Positions 33,794-42,616 of a DNA stretch of 64,000 nt are shown here, piece by piece; within the stretch, counting starts at the first letter, position 1, and the number at the start of each line of letters is the position of its first letter. The DNA lies in assembly GCA_944320135.1 (NCBI GenBank), contig CALUGI010000012.1, positions 1-64,000 on the forward strand. The letters run 5' to 3'. The notes beneath the pieces are model-generated. The model saw only the letters and a list, made by a program, of their open reading frames with translations, did not search any database and was not told the origin of the DNA. This DNA comes from an uncultured Phocaeicola sp. (GTDB lineage Bacteria; Bacteroidota; Bacteroidia; Bacteroidales; Bacteroidaceae). The position numbers and the translations under genes are program-made.

Positions 33794-36700
33794 ATGAAAA
33801 CATACGGCATATCCCGGAAAACGCCGGGACATTACGGCTCAAACGCCGGGGCTTTTCGGCTCAAACGTGCGCACCTTTCCGCTCAAACGCGCAGGCTTTT
33901 CCGCTTGAACGCGCGCACGGAGCGGACAGCTTTCCTGACGGCGGTTTTCCTGGTTGCGCTCGCGACGCTCCCTTTGCAAGGCCAGCAGACCTCCTACCTG
34001 CAGCTTGAAAGGATTCACAACAACACCGAGTCGTCCATCACCGGATGCTTCCTGCAAGACCCAAGCGGCCTTGTGTGGTTCGGCTCGAACGCCGGGCTGC
34101 TCAGCTATGACGGATACACCGCGCACTCCCATTTCACATACGGCACAAAAAGCAACGTGCGCATCTATTGCGGCATCCGCGCAGACGATTTCTTCTACTT
34201 GGGGACAGACAACGGCGTGCTGGTTTACAACTACAAGACCGACAGCTATCAAGACACGCGCGCAACGTTCCCCACCGACGTGCGGTGCATCGTCCGGCAA
34301 AACGACCGCCTGTGGCTCGGCACGTTCAGCGGACTGTTCCGCTACGACCTGAAGACGGAAGAAATCCGCCGCTTCACCCCCCAAAACAGCCTCCTGCCCC
34401 ATCAGGCAGTCTACTCCCTCCTGCTCGCCTCCGACAGCACGCTGTACATCGGCACATACAACGGATTGTGCCGCCTCAACCCGCATGAAGAACGCTTCGA
34501 GCGCGTAGCGATAGACACCCCCGACACGCGCAAAAACTTATTCGTCAATGCCCTTCTTGAAGACACGGAAGACCAATGCCTATGGATAGGGACGGAAGGA
34601 GAACTGGTCAGATACGACATGGCATCGGGCGAAACGAAGAAAATCGAATCTTTCCGCCACAATTCCGTCAAATCGCTGGCATTCGATTCAGAAAAGAACC
34701 TCCTGCTCGGCACGGACAACGGACTTTACGTGTTCAACAAGCGCACGCTCAAGTCGGCCCACCTTCGGCACGACTCGCGCAACGCGGCCTCCCTGCCGAA
34801 CAACATCGTATGGAGCCTGTTTGCAGACGCGAACGCCAACGTGTGGATAGGGACGGACAACGGCATCGCCTTGGCCAAAAACACAAGGCACTACCGGTTC
34901 ATCCCAATCTGGCAGCTGACAGACAACGGAGAAGGAAACCGCTTCTACTCCATCCTGCGCGACTCAAAAGGCTGCTATTGGATGGGAGGAACGGACGGGC
35001 TGCTGCAATTGGAACATTTGGACAAGCCGAAACCGCAAGGAAAATGGTTCAAAATGAATACGCCGTACCCCCTGTCGCACAACCGCATCCGGCATATCTA
35101 CGAAGACAGCGAAAAAGACTTGTGGATAGCGACCGACGGAAGCATCGAAAGATATGACAGACGGACAGGCCAGTTTGTCCACTATTTCATCACCGACAGC
35201 ACCCGCACGTACAACGCGAACTGGGCCTACTGCCTGTTTGAAGACAAGGAGCAGAACTTATGGATAGGCACCTGCTTAGGGGGGCTGTTCTGCGTCAGCA
35301 AACAGAATCTGAAGAATGCCCGGTCGGGCTACTGCATCGCCGACAAGAGCTACACGTCGGCAAACGGACTGAAAACGATGTTCATCAACCAAATCGTGCA
35401 AGACAAGACCGGCTGCATCTGGATGCTGCTGTACAACAACGGCATCCAGATGCTCGACCCGTCTGCCGATACAATCACCACGTTCGAATTTCCCGAAGCG
35501 CTTTCCGGCGTCCGGCCCGACTTCCTGATGGGCGACAAGGAAGGCGCCGTCTGGATAGGCTGCCGCAACCGGATACTGAAAGTAGACCCGGAAACGGAAC
35601 AGACAGAAACCGTCATGCTGGAAGAAGCGGACGATTGCGGCATCCTCTCAATGGCGGAAGTAGAAAATTCCGTATGGGTGTCCACCACCAAAGGATTGTG
35701 GATTATCCGAAAAGACGGGCACGACGCCTCACGCCTGCGCATCGCCGACCGTCTGTTCACTTCACTCTATTATGACGCCCGCGACAAGCAAGTCATCCTC
35801 GGAGGCAATGACGGAGCGGGAATCTGCATTCCTTCCATCGTCAACGAGACCGGACAGGAAACGACTCCCGTCCGGCTGACAGCCATCTATGTAAACAACC
35901 GCCCGTTCACAACCCGCGAGAGCATCCGATACAGCCGCGAAATCGAACTGAAACACACGGAAAACAACCTGATTTTAGAGTTTTCCGACCTGCCCTATTC
36001 GCAAGTGGAGAGGAAATCGTTCGCCTACAAGTTAGAAGGACTCGACACCAAATGGCACTTGGAAAGAGCGTACTCGAACAGAATCGTGTACAACAACCTT
36101 CCCTACGGCAACTATCGGCTCGCGATAAAAGACACGGAAAGCGGAAAAGAAACGGACAATCTGATAACTGTCCGCATCCTCCCGCCGTGGTACTATACTG
36201 TATGGGCCAAAATAAACTACATGCTTTTGGGCGGCGCGCTCATCGCGTGGATAATCAATTTCTTCGTCGTAAAAAACCGCCTGCGGCTGGAACGCACCGA
36301 GAAGAAGCAGATTCTGGAACAGTCGCGAAGGAAAATCAATTTCCTTTCGAACATCTCGCACGACCTGAAAACCCCTGTCAGCATGATTGTGGCTCCTGTC
36401 AGCAAACTGATTCTTGACGTAAAGGACACACGGCAGAAAGAGATGCTGGAAAGCGTGTATCGGAATGCCATGTCGCTCAACTCGATGATTCACAGGCTGC
36501 TCGACTTCAACCGGATAGACAGCAAGGAAGACTCGCTTCTGATTACATCGCGCATCGAATTAGTGTCGCGCATCAAAAACATTTACATGACTTTCTCCGA
36601 AGCGGATACAGAGAAGAACCACCAATGGGAGTTCGCAAGCGACACGGAGACGCTCTATATGAACATGGATGCCGTAAAACTCGACTCCATCATCGACAAC

Positions 36701-37819
36701 TTGCTTTCCAACGCACGGAAATACACTCCCGCGCACGGAACAATATCCGTAAAAATCCATTGCGGCAAGGACAATGAAACGGTGTCCGTCACGGTTTCAG
36801 ACACGGGAATCGGCATTCCGCAAAGCGAACTGCCCTACATCTTCCAACGTTTCTTCCAGTCGTCGCGCACCAAACGCACGCAAGAAGGAACGGGCATCGG
36901 GCTTTATCTTGTCAAAACCTATACGGAAATGCACCAAGGAAGCGTTTCGGTCGCTTCAACGGACGGAGAAGGCACTTCGTTTTGCCTGACGTTCCCGGTG
37001 GACAAAAGCATCAACCTCCCCCATGCTGAATCGGCGCAAGACAAAGACACGGGCAAGCCCTCCCTGCTGATTGTGGACGACAACGCCGAAATGCGCGACA
37101 TGATAGGCAGCATCTTGTCGGCACAATATCGGTGTACGTTCGCGTCGAACGGGAAAGAAGCGCTCTCGGCCGTCGAAGCGTCCAATCCCGACCTTATCAT
37201 ATCCGACTTCGTGATGCCGGTGATGAACGGCATCGAGATGAGCGATGTCCTGAAAAAGAACCTCTCCACCGCCACCATCCCTATCATCTTGCTTACTGCA
37301 AAAGACGACAGAGAAACGCTGCGCGAAAGCCTTCAGTCAAAAATCGATGCCTTCGTCACCAAACCGTTCGATGCCGAACTGCTCCAATACAAGGTGGCCC
37401 AACTTCTGGAGAATAAAGCAATGTATGCAGCAAAAGCGAAAGTAGACAGCATCACCACTCCCAAGGAACCGGAAGGTGTCGTTTCTCAAGACGAAAAGTT
37501 TCTTGCAGGCATCACCCAACTCATCGAAGACCATATATCAGACTCCGACCTGAACGTAAACGCCCTGAGCGAACTTTCAGGCATCGGAGGAAAACAAATA
37601 TACCGGAAGCTGAAGCAGCTCACGGGAATGAGCCCGGTAGAATACATCAAGTCTGTCCGTATGAAGAAAGCCGCCATGCTGCTCAAGCAAAAGAAGTTCA
37701 GCGTGTCGGAAGTGATGTATATGGCAGGCTATTCCAACCCGTCGTATTTCTCGAAATGCTTTCAGGCGGCATTTGGAAAGACACCCAAACAATATCTTGC
37801 GGAAACCGATTCGCAATAG
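33794..37819 (+). CDS. Hybrid two-component system regulator (HTCS) of the galactan PUL
   Basis: A one-protein sensor and transcription factor, 1341 aa from ATG 33794 or 1304 aa from an in-frame TTG at 33905. The latter start gives a clean signal peptide (LNARTERTAFLTAVFLVALA) and would leave the periodic array as leader RNA. Order: periplasmic Reg_prop propeller blades (many W-x-G-T-x-G units, about 70-690), Y_Y_Y domain (about 690-790), a membrane span near 805-830, HisKA with FLSNISHDLKTP (His 856 in ATG numbering), HATPase with DTGIGIP and GTGIGLYLV, receiver with LIISDFVMP (Asp 1138), and an AraC HTH at the C-terminus. It probably senses galactan oligosaccharides and activates susC. Confidence 0.93.
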   Translation: MKTYGISRKTPGHYGSNAGAFRLKRAHLSAQTRRLFRLNARTERTAFLTAVFLVALATLPLQGQQTSYLQLERIHNNTESSITGCFLQDPSGLVWFGSNAGLLSYDGYTAHSHFTYGTKSNVRIYCGIRADDFFYLGTDNGVLVYNYKTDSYQDTRATFPTDVRCIVRQNDRLWLGTFSGLFRYDLKTEEIRRFTPQNSLLPHQAVYSLLLASDSTLYIGTYNGLCRLNPHEERFERVAIDTPDTRKNLFVNALLEDTEDQCLWIGTEGELVRYDMASGETKKIESFRHNSVKSLAFDSEKNLLLGTDNGLYVFNKRTLKSAHLRHDSRNAASLPNNIVWSLFADANANVWIGTDNGIALAKNTRHYRFIPIWQLTDNGEGNRFYSILRDSKGCYWMGGTDGLLQLEHLDKPKPQGKWFKMNTPYPLSHNRIRHIYEDSEKDLWIATDGSIERYDRRTGQFVHYFITDSTRTYNANWAYCLFEDKEQNLWIGTCLGGLFCVSKQNLKNARSGYCIADKSYTSANGLKTMFINQIVQDKTGCIWMLLYNNGIQMLDPSADTITTFEFPEALSGVRPDFLMGDKEGAVWIGCRNRILKVDPETEQTETVMLEEADDCGILSMAEVENSVWVSTTKGLWIIRKDGHDASRLRIADRLFTSLYYDARDKQVILGGNDGAGICIPSIVNETGQETTPVRLTAIYVNNRPFTTRESIRYSREIELKHTENNLILEFSDLPYSQVERKSFAYKLEGLDTKWHLERAYSNRIVYNNLPYGNYRLAIKDTESGKETDNLITVRILPPWYYTVWAKINYMLLGGALIAWIINFFVVKNRLRLERTEKKQILEQSRRKINFLSNISHDLKTPVSMIVAPVSKLILDVKDTRQKEMLESVYRNAMSLNSMIHRLLDFNRIDSKEDSLLITSRIELVSRIKNIYMTFSEADTEKNHQWEFASDTETLYMNMDAVKLDSIIDNLLSNARKYTPAHGTISVKIHCGKDNETVSVTVSDTGIGIPQSELPYIFQRFFQSSRTKRTQEGTGIGLYLVKTYTEMHQGSVSVASTDGEGTSFCLTFPVDKSINLPHAESAQDKDTGKPSLLIVDDNAEMRDMIGSILSAQYRCTFASNGKEALSAVEASNPDLIISDFVMPVMNGIEMSDVLKKNLSTATIPIILLTAKDDRETLRESLQSKIDAFVTKPFDAELLQYKVAQLLENKAMYAAKAKVDSITTPKEPEGVVSQDEKFLAGITQLIEDHISDSDLNVNALSELSGIGGKQIYRKLKQLTGMSPVEYIKSVRMKKAAMLLKQKKFSVSEVMYMAGYSNPSYFSKCFQAAFGKTPKQYLAETDSQ
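33803..33912 (+). repeat. 22-base periodic array, instance 8 (5 exact units) at the 5' end of the HTCS gene
   Basis: Five exact 22-base units at 33803-33824, 33825-33846, 33847-33868, 33869-33890 and 33891-33912. The best-kept part is GGCTCAAACG or CGCTCAAACG near each end and CGGGGCTTTTC / GCAGGCTTTTC near each start. This is the most regular array in the window. It lies in the reading frame of the HTCS gene if its first ATG (33794) is used. Confidence 0.7.
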
Positions 37820-37852
37820 GCGAAGGAGGTCTTTTTTTAAAGATAATCAGCC

Positions 37853-37883
37853 ATTTGTCCAATTATTGTCTTGATATGTCCAA
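37853..37883 (+). promoter_or_regulatory. Candidate HTCS operator, two direct repeats
   Basis: ATTTGTCCAA (37853-37862) and ATATGTCCAA (37874-37883) are direct repeats whose starts are 21 bases apart, i.e. two DNA turns. They end 30 bases upstream of the susC -7 box, where a tandem AraC-type activator would bind. Inferred from position and symmetry only. Confidence 0.45.
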
Positions 37884-37913
37884 AATGTTTCGGTCGCTCA
37901 AAATGCAACGGAT

Positions 37914-37921
37914 TAAATTTG
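37914..37921 (+). promoter_or_regulatory. Promoter -7 box of the PUL structural genes (TAAATTTG)
   Basis: TAAATTTG matches TAnnTTTG, 70 bases before the ATG of susC. No clear -33 TTTG is seen, in keeping with a promoter that needs an activator. Confidence 0.6.
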
Positions 37922-37991
37922 CAGGTGAAATTTCCAGCTATGGAAACACAGATGGAAAACATACACCAACATTTAATCTAATTACCATTTT

Positions 37992-40961
37992 ATGAAAACG
38001 AACCTTTTGAGCCTGACCAAAGCCAAAGCGCTTCTGCTTCTCTGCATCCTCTGGCAGGTCAGCATGTCTGCCGCCTTCGCCCAGTCGGGCAGCAGAACGG
38101 TTACCGGAAAGGTAATCGATGACACGAACGAACCGCTTATCGGCGTGAATGTCCTCATTGTAGGAACAACCGTGGGAACCATCACGGACTTCGACGGAAA
38201 CTTTTCGCTCACCGTACCTGAAGGAGCGAAAGAACTGCAGTTTTCCTATATCGGCTATACCTCACAGACGGTTGCCATTACCGGAAAGGTGCTGAACGTG
38301 CAACTGAAGCCGGACAGCCAGATGCTGAGTGATGTGGTCGTAATCGGTTATGGTACGCAACGCAAAAGCGACCTGACGGGAGCCGTGACCAACGTGTCGA
38401 GCGATGACTTCAACACGGGTCTGGTAAGCTCCCCCGAACAACTGATCAACGGCAAGATTTCGGGTGTGCAGATTATGTCGAACAGCGGTTCCCCTACCGC
38501 AGGAAGCACAATCCGCGTGCGTGGAGGCGCTTCGCTGAACGCCAGCAATGACCCGCTTATCGTGCTCGACGGAGTACCTCTCGAACAGGGAGGTATCAGC
38601 GGGAACAGCGGAAACTTCCTCAGCCTCATCAACCCGAACGACATCGAAAGCATGACTATCCTGAAAGACGCTTCGTCGACGGCCATCTATGGTTCGCGCG
38701 CATCGAACGGTGTCATCATCATCACCACGAAGAAAGGCAGTTCCGACAAGCTGCAGGTGTCACTCAGCACGACGCATTCCATCCAGACCCGCACGAAACT
38801 GGCAGACATGCTCGGCTATGACGAGTTTGTCAATGTGGTGAACACGCAAGGCAGCGCAGCACAGAAAGCGTTGCTTGGCACGGCCAACACGGACTGGAAC
38901 GACCAGATATACCACAACGCCTACGGCACCGACAACAACCTGAGCCTCGCGGGACGCATCGCCCCCAACTGGCCTGTCCGTGTGTCGATAGGCTACTACA
39001 ATCAGGACGGTCTGCTGAAGACAGACAATGCCGAACGCTTCACGGGAAGCGTGTCGCTCTCCCCCTCTTTCTTCGATGACCGTCTGAAACTGACCCTCAA
39101 CGCCAAGGGCTCGCTCAACAGGAACCGGTTCGCCAATACATCCGCTATCTGGAGCGGAGCTACCATGAACCCGACCATTCCTGTCTACTCGGGCAATGAC
39201 GCTTTCGGAGGATTCACGGAAGCCGTCGGAAGCGACGGGAATCCGGTGAACGGCGCGGTAATGAACCCGGTCGGACTTCTGGAGCTGCGTGACGCACACA
39301 GCAGGGTGGTCCGCTTTATCGGTAACTTCGACATCGACTACCGTCTGCACTTCCTCCCGGAACTGAAGCTGCATGCCACACTCGGCTATGACTACGCCAA
39401 GGGGAAAGGCTCGGAATATGTAGGTCCGGAAGCCGCGCAGAACTACACTACGGGCGGATACTGGTATCCCTACGGGCCGCAGAAGAACATCAACCGGCTG
39501 CTGACGCTCTATGCCAACTACAACAAGTTCTTCGACTCCGTCAACAGCAGCTTCGACATCACGGCCGGATATGACTACCAGTACTGGAAATCCTTTTCTC
39601 CGGCAACGGCGGCCATGAACGCTTCCGGCGAAGTGCAGACCGCATACAAGGCGACCGACTACCGGCATACCCTGCTTTCCTACTACGGACGCGTCAACTA
39701 TTCATACGGCTCTCGCTACATGCTGACCGCCACCGTGCGCCGTGACGCCACCTCGCGTTTCGCGCCCGACTGCCGTTGGGGTACCTTCCCCTCCGTCGCC
39801 CTCGGATGGAGACTGACCGAAGAAGAGTTCATGAAGGGCCAGAAGGTGCTGAGCACGCTGAAACTCCGTGCCAGCTACGGTGTGACCGGACAGCAGGACG
39901 GAATCGGTAACTATAACTATCTGCCTATCTATACACTGAGCCAGGACGGCGCACAAGGCATCGTGGGAGGAACTCCCGTCTACACATACCGCCCGGAAGC
40001 GTATGTCTCCGACTTGAAATGGGAGACTACTACTTCATGGAACGTCGGCTTTGATTTCGGGTTCCTGGACGACCGGCTGACCGGTAGCTTCGACTATTAT
40101 ACACGCCAGACAAAAGACTTGATTGCCACAGTTCCTGCCGCCGCGGGCTCCACTTTCGACAAGACCATCACGACAAACGTAGGAAACGTGGACAGTCAGG
40201 GTATCGAATTTGCACTGAACGCCACTCCCATACAGAAAGACGACCTGACATGGGACATCAGCTTCAACATGACCTGGCAGAAGATGAAGGTGAAGAACCT
40301 TTCGCTCGTGGAGGGCGGGGAAGTCACCAACACGCCGGTCGGCCCTTCAATCGACGGCTACCAGTTCCAGACTCTGACGGAAGGTTACGAGCCGTATATG
40401 TTCTATGTCTACAAACAGCTCTATGACGAAAAGACGGGAAAACCCGTCGAAGGGGCATACGCCGACCTGAACAAGGATGGAGTCATCAACTCGGACGACC
40501 TCTACCGTTACCACTCGCCGGCCCCCGACTATATCATGGGACTGAGCACCTCGCTCCGCTGGAAACAGTGGAATCTGGGAATGAGCTTCCGCGCCAACAT
40601 CGGCAACTATGTGTACAACGGCATGGCGATGAATACCGGAGCTTTCGAGACGATGAGCTACAACAGCTACCAGTTGAACAATCTCTCGGCAAGCTATCTC
40701 GACACGGGATTCCGGACACGCCAGTATCTCTCCGATTATTATGTGGAAAACGCCTCGTTCCTGAAAATGGACAATCTGACACTGGGCTATAACTTCGGGA
40801 AAATATTCAACGGATGCAGCCTCAATGTCAGCGCAATGGTTCAGAACGTGTTCTGCGTCACCAAGTACAGCGGCGTGGATCCGGAGGTTCCCAACGGCAT
40901 GGACAATTCGTTCTACCCGCGTCCGAGAACCTACTCCGTCAACGTCGGACTGAACTTCTGA
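37992..40961 (+). CDS. susC: SusC/RagA-type TonB-dependent outer-membrane transporter
   Basis: 989 aa. A signal peptide of about 30 residues ends near AFAQ. A carboxypeptidase-regulatory-like beta domain follows (VTGKVIDDTNEPLIGVNV), then a TonB-box-like VVVIGYGTQ, a plug domain with GGASLNASNDPLIVLDGVP and SSTAIYGSRASNGVIIITT, and a beta barrel ending in RTYSVNVGLNF. With SusD it forms the pedal-bin complex that takes up oligosaccharides, here most likely galactan fragments given the GH53 and GH2 genes downstream. First gene of the PUL operon. Confidence 0.96.
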   Translation: MKTNLLSLTKAKALLLLCILWQVSMSAAFAQSGSRTVTGKVIDDTNEPLIGVNVLIVGTTVGTITDFDGNFSLTVPEGAKELQFSYIGYTSQTVAITGKVLNVQLKPDSQMLSDVVVIGYGTQRKSDLTGAVTNVSSDDFNTGLVSSPEQLINGKISGVQIMSNSGSPTAGSTIRVRGGASLNASNDPLIVLDGVPLEQGGISGNSGNFLSLINPNDIESMTILKDASSTAIYGSRASNGVIIITTKKGSSDKLQVSLSTTHSIQTRTKLADMLGYDEFVNVVNTQGSAAQKALLGTANTDWNDQIYHNAYGTDNNLSLAGRIAPNWPVRVSIGYYNQDGLLKTDNAERFTGSVSLSPSFFDDRLKLTLNAKGSLNRNRFANTSAIWSGATMNPTIPVYSGNDAFGGFTEAVGSDGNPVNGAVMNPVGLLELRDAHSRVVRFIGNFDIDYRLHFLPELKLHATLGYDYAKGKGSEYVGPEAAQNYTTGGYWYPYGPQKNINRLLTLYANYNKFFDSVNSSFDITAGYDYQYWKSFSPATAAMNASGEVQTAYKATDYRHTLLSYYGRVNYSYGSRYMLTATVRRDATSRFAPDCRWGTFPSVALGWRLTEEEFMKGQKVLSTLKLRASYGVTGQQDGIGNYNYLPIYTLSQDGAQGIVGGTPVYTYRPEAYVSDLKWETTTSWNVGFDFGFLDDRLTGSFDYYTRQTKDLIATVPAAAGSTFDKTITTNVGNVDSQGIEFALNATPIQKDDLTWDISFNMTWQKMKVKNLSLVEGGEVTNTPVGPSIDGYQFQTLTEGYEPYMFYVYKQLYDEKTGKPVEGAYADLNKDGVINSDDLYRYHSPAPDYIMGLSTSLRWKQWNLGMSFRANIGNYVYNGMAMNTGAFETMSYNSYQLNNLSASYLDTGFRTRQYLSDYYVENASFLKMDNLTLGYNFGKIFNGCSLNVSAMVQNVFCVTKYSGVDPEVPNGMDNSFYPRPRTYSVNVGLNF

Positions 40962-41000
40962 AAATGAAGAATGAGGAATGAAGAATTATCAATTATCAAC
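40962..41000 (+). repeat. AATGARGAATGA microrepeat between susC and susD
   Basis: Immediately after the susC stop codon comes AAATGAAGAATGAGGAATGA and then GAATTATCAATTATCAAC. The same microrepeat type recurs at 49133-49203 on the far side of the PUL. Confidence 0.6.
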
Positions 41001-41010
41001 TGTTTTTGAC

Positions 41011-42597
41011 ATGAAAAGAATATTATACACAGCACTGATCTGCTGCACTGCGGCACTGGCCCCCTCCTGCGTGGACGACCTCAACCAGTATCCGCATACG
41101 GAAACCACTTCCGAAAACATCTACCGCACCACGGAAAGCTATTTCCAGGTGTTGTCGAAAATCTATACGGCCATGGTCACCAACGGACAGGAAAAGAACG
41201 GAAGTGCCGACCTTTCTACAAACAACGGACAGGACTATTCGCGCTGTCTGTTCAATCTGCAGGAGGTCTGCACCGACGAAGTGGCCTATACCTGGTTGAG
41301 CGGCGAGAACCTGACAGCCATCAACGACCTCTCATGGGATGCCAACGACTCGTGGGTATCCGACATGTACTACCGCATTTACTATAACATCGCGCTCTGC
41401 AACGAGTTCCTGCGCAACGCCACGGAAGAAAGAATCGCTTCGTTCGGCGCGGAAGACCAGAACACAATCCGCCAGTACCGTGCGGAAGCCCGCTTCCTGC
41501 GTGCGCTGTTCTATTATCACGCCATGGACTTCTTCCGCAACATTCCGTTTGTCACGGAAAACGATCCGGTGGGAAGCTATATCCCTCCGCGTTACACGGC
41601 ACAACAAATCTTTGACTTCATCGAAGACGAGCTGAACGATATAACCGAAGGTTCCGACCTTTTGTCTGACCGGTCTGAATGCCCATACGGACGTGCCTCG
41701 AAAGGTGCTGCATACACTTTGCTGGCAAAGATGTACCTGAATGCGGAGGTATATATCAACGAAAAGAAATACGATGAATGCATCGCAGCCTGCGGCAAGG
41801 CCATCGCACAGGGCTATACGCTGGAACCGGAATACGGCAAGCTGTTCAATGCGGACAACCACCTGCGCACCAACGAAATCATCTTCACACTGCCGATTGA
41901 TGCCGCAACTACAGTTTCATGGGGAGCAGGGACTTATATGGTATGCGGAGAAATCAGCAACACGTCCTCGACTGAGGATTACAGTCCCGCAAGATTCGGA
42001 GCGACCAACGGATGGGGAAACATGAGAATCCGCGGAGCCGCTTCAGCACTCTTTGACAGTGATGACTTGAGAGGGCAGTTCTATACCACAGGCCAGACAC
42101 AGGAAGCAACCGACCTGAGCGACCTGTCCACAGGTTATCTGGTGACGAAATGGACCAATCTGACCGATGATGGACAGTCCGCATCGAACACGGCACAAGA
42201 CGGTGCGAACACCGACTATCCGCTCTTCCGTCTTGCAGACGTGTATCTGATGTACGGTGAAGCCGTAGCACGGGGCGGTCAGGGAGGCGACGCGGCAACC
42301 GCTCTGGGATATGTGAACGATTTGCGCGAGCGCGCGTTCGGCAATGACAGCGGGAACGTAACGGAAGCTGACCTTACAACTGATTTCTATCTGGACGAAC
42401 GCTGCCGCGAGCTCTATTGGGAAAGCACCCGCCGCACCGACCTGATACGTTTCAACAAATTCACCAAGGCCGACTATCTGTGGGAATGGAAGGGCGGCTC
42501 GGCAAGCGGAACGTCGGTAGACAGCAAGTTCAACATCTACCCTATCCCGTCGACCGAACTTACAGCCAACCCTAATCTGTACAACGAGAATTATTAA
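41011..42597 (+). CDS. susD: SusD/RagB-type glycan-binding lipoprotein
   Basis: 528 aa from the ATG at 41011; the frame opens 33 bases before this, but that part is made of the microrepeat. Lipobox ALAPSC with Cys 20. The RagB/SusD region has N-terminal TPR-like helices with RQYRAEARFLRALFYYHAMDF (residues within 155-180), and a C-terminal ERCRELYWESTRRTDLIRF, the classic SusD end signature. It is the lid on SusC. Confidence 0.95.
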   Translation: MKRILYTALICCTAALAPSCVDDLNQYPHTETTSENIYRTTESYFQVLSKIYTAMVTNGQEKNGSADLSTNNGQDYSRCLFNLQEVCTDEVAYTWLSGENLTAINDLSWDANDSWVSDMYYRIYYNIALCNEFLRNATEERIASFGAEDQNTIRQYRAEARFLRALFYYHAMDFFRNIPFVTENDPVGSYIPPRYTAQQIFDFIEDELNDITEGSDLLSDRSECPYGRASKGAAYTLLAKMYLNAEVYINEKKYDECIAACGKAIAQGYTLEPEYGKLFNADNHLRTNEIIFTLPIDAATTVSWGAGTYMVCGEISNTSSTEDYSPARFGATNGWGNMRIRGAASALFDSDDLRGQFYTTGQTQEATDLSDLSTGYLVTKWTNLTDDGQSASNTAQDGANTDYPLFRLADVYLMYGEAVARGGQGGDAATALGYVNDLRERAFGNDSGNVTEADLTTDFYLDERCRELYWESTRRTDLIRFNKFTKADYLWEWKGGSASGTSVDSKFNIYPIPSTELTANPNLYNENY

Positions 42598-42616
42598 CCC
42601 ATAAATCATAACGACA

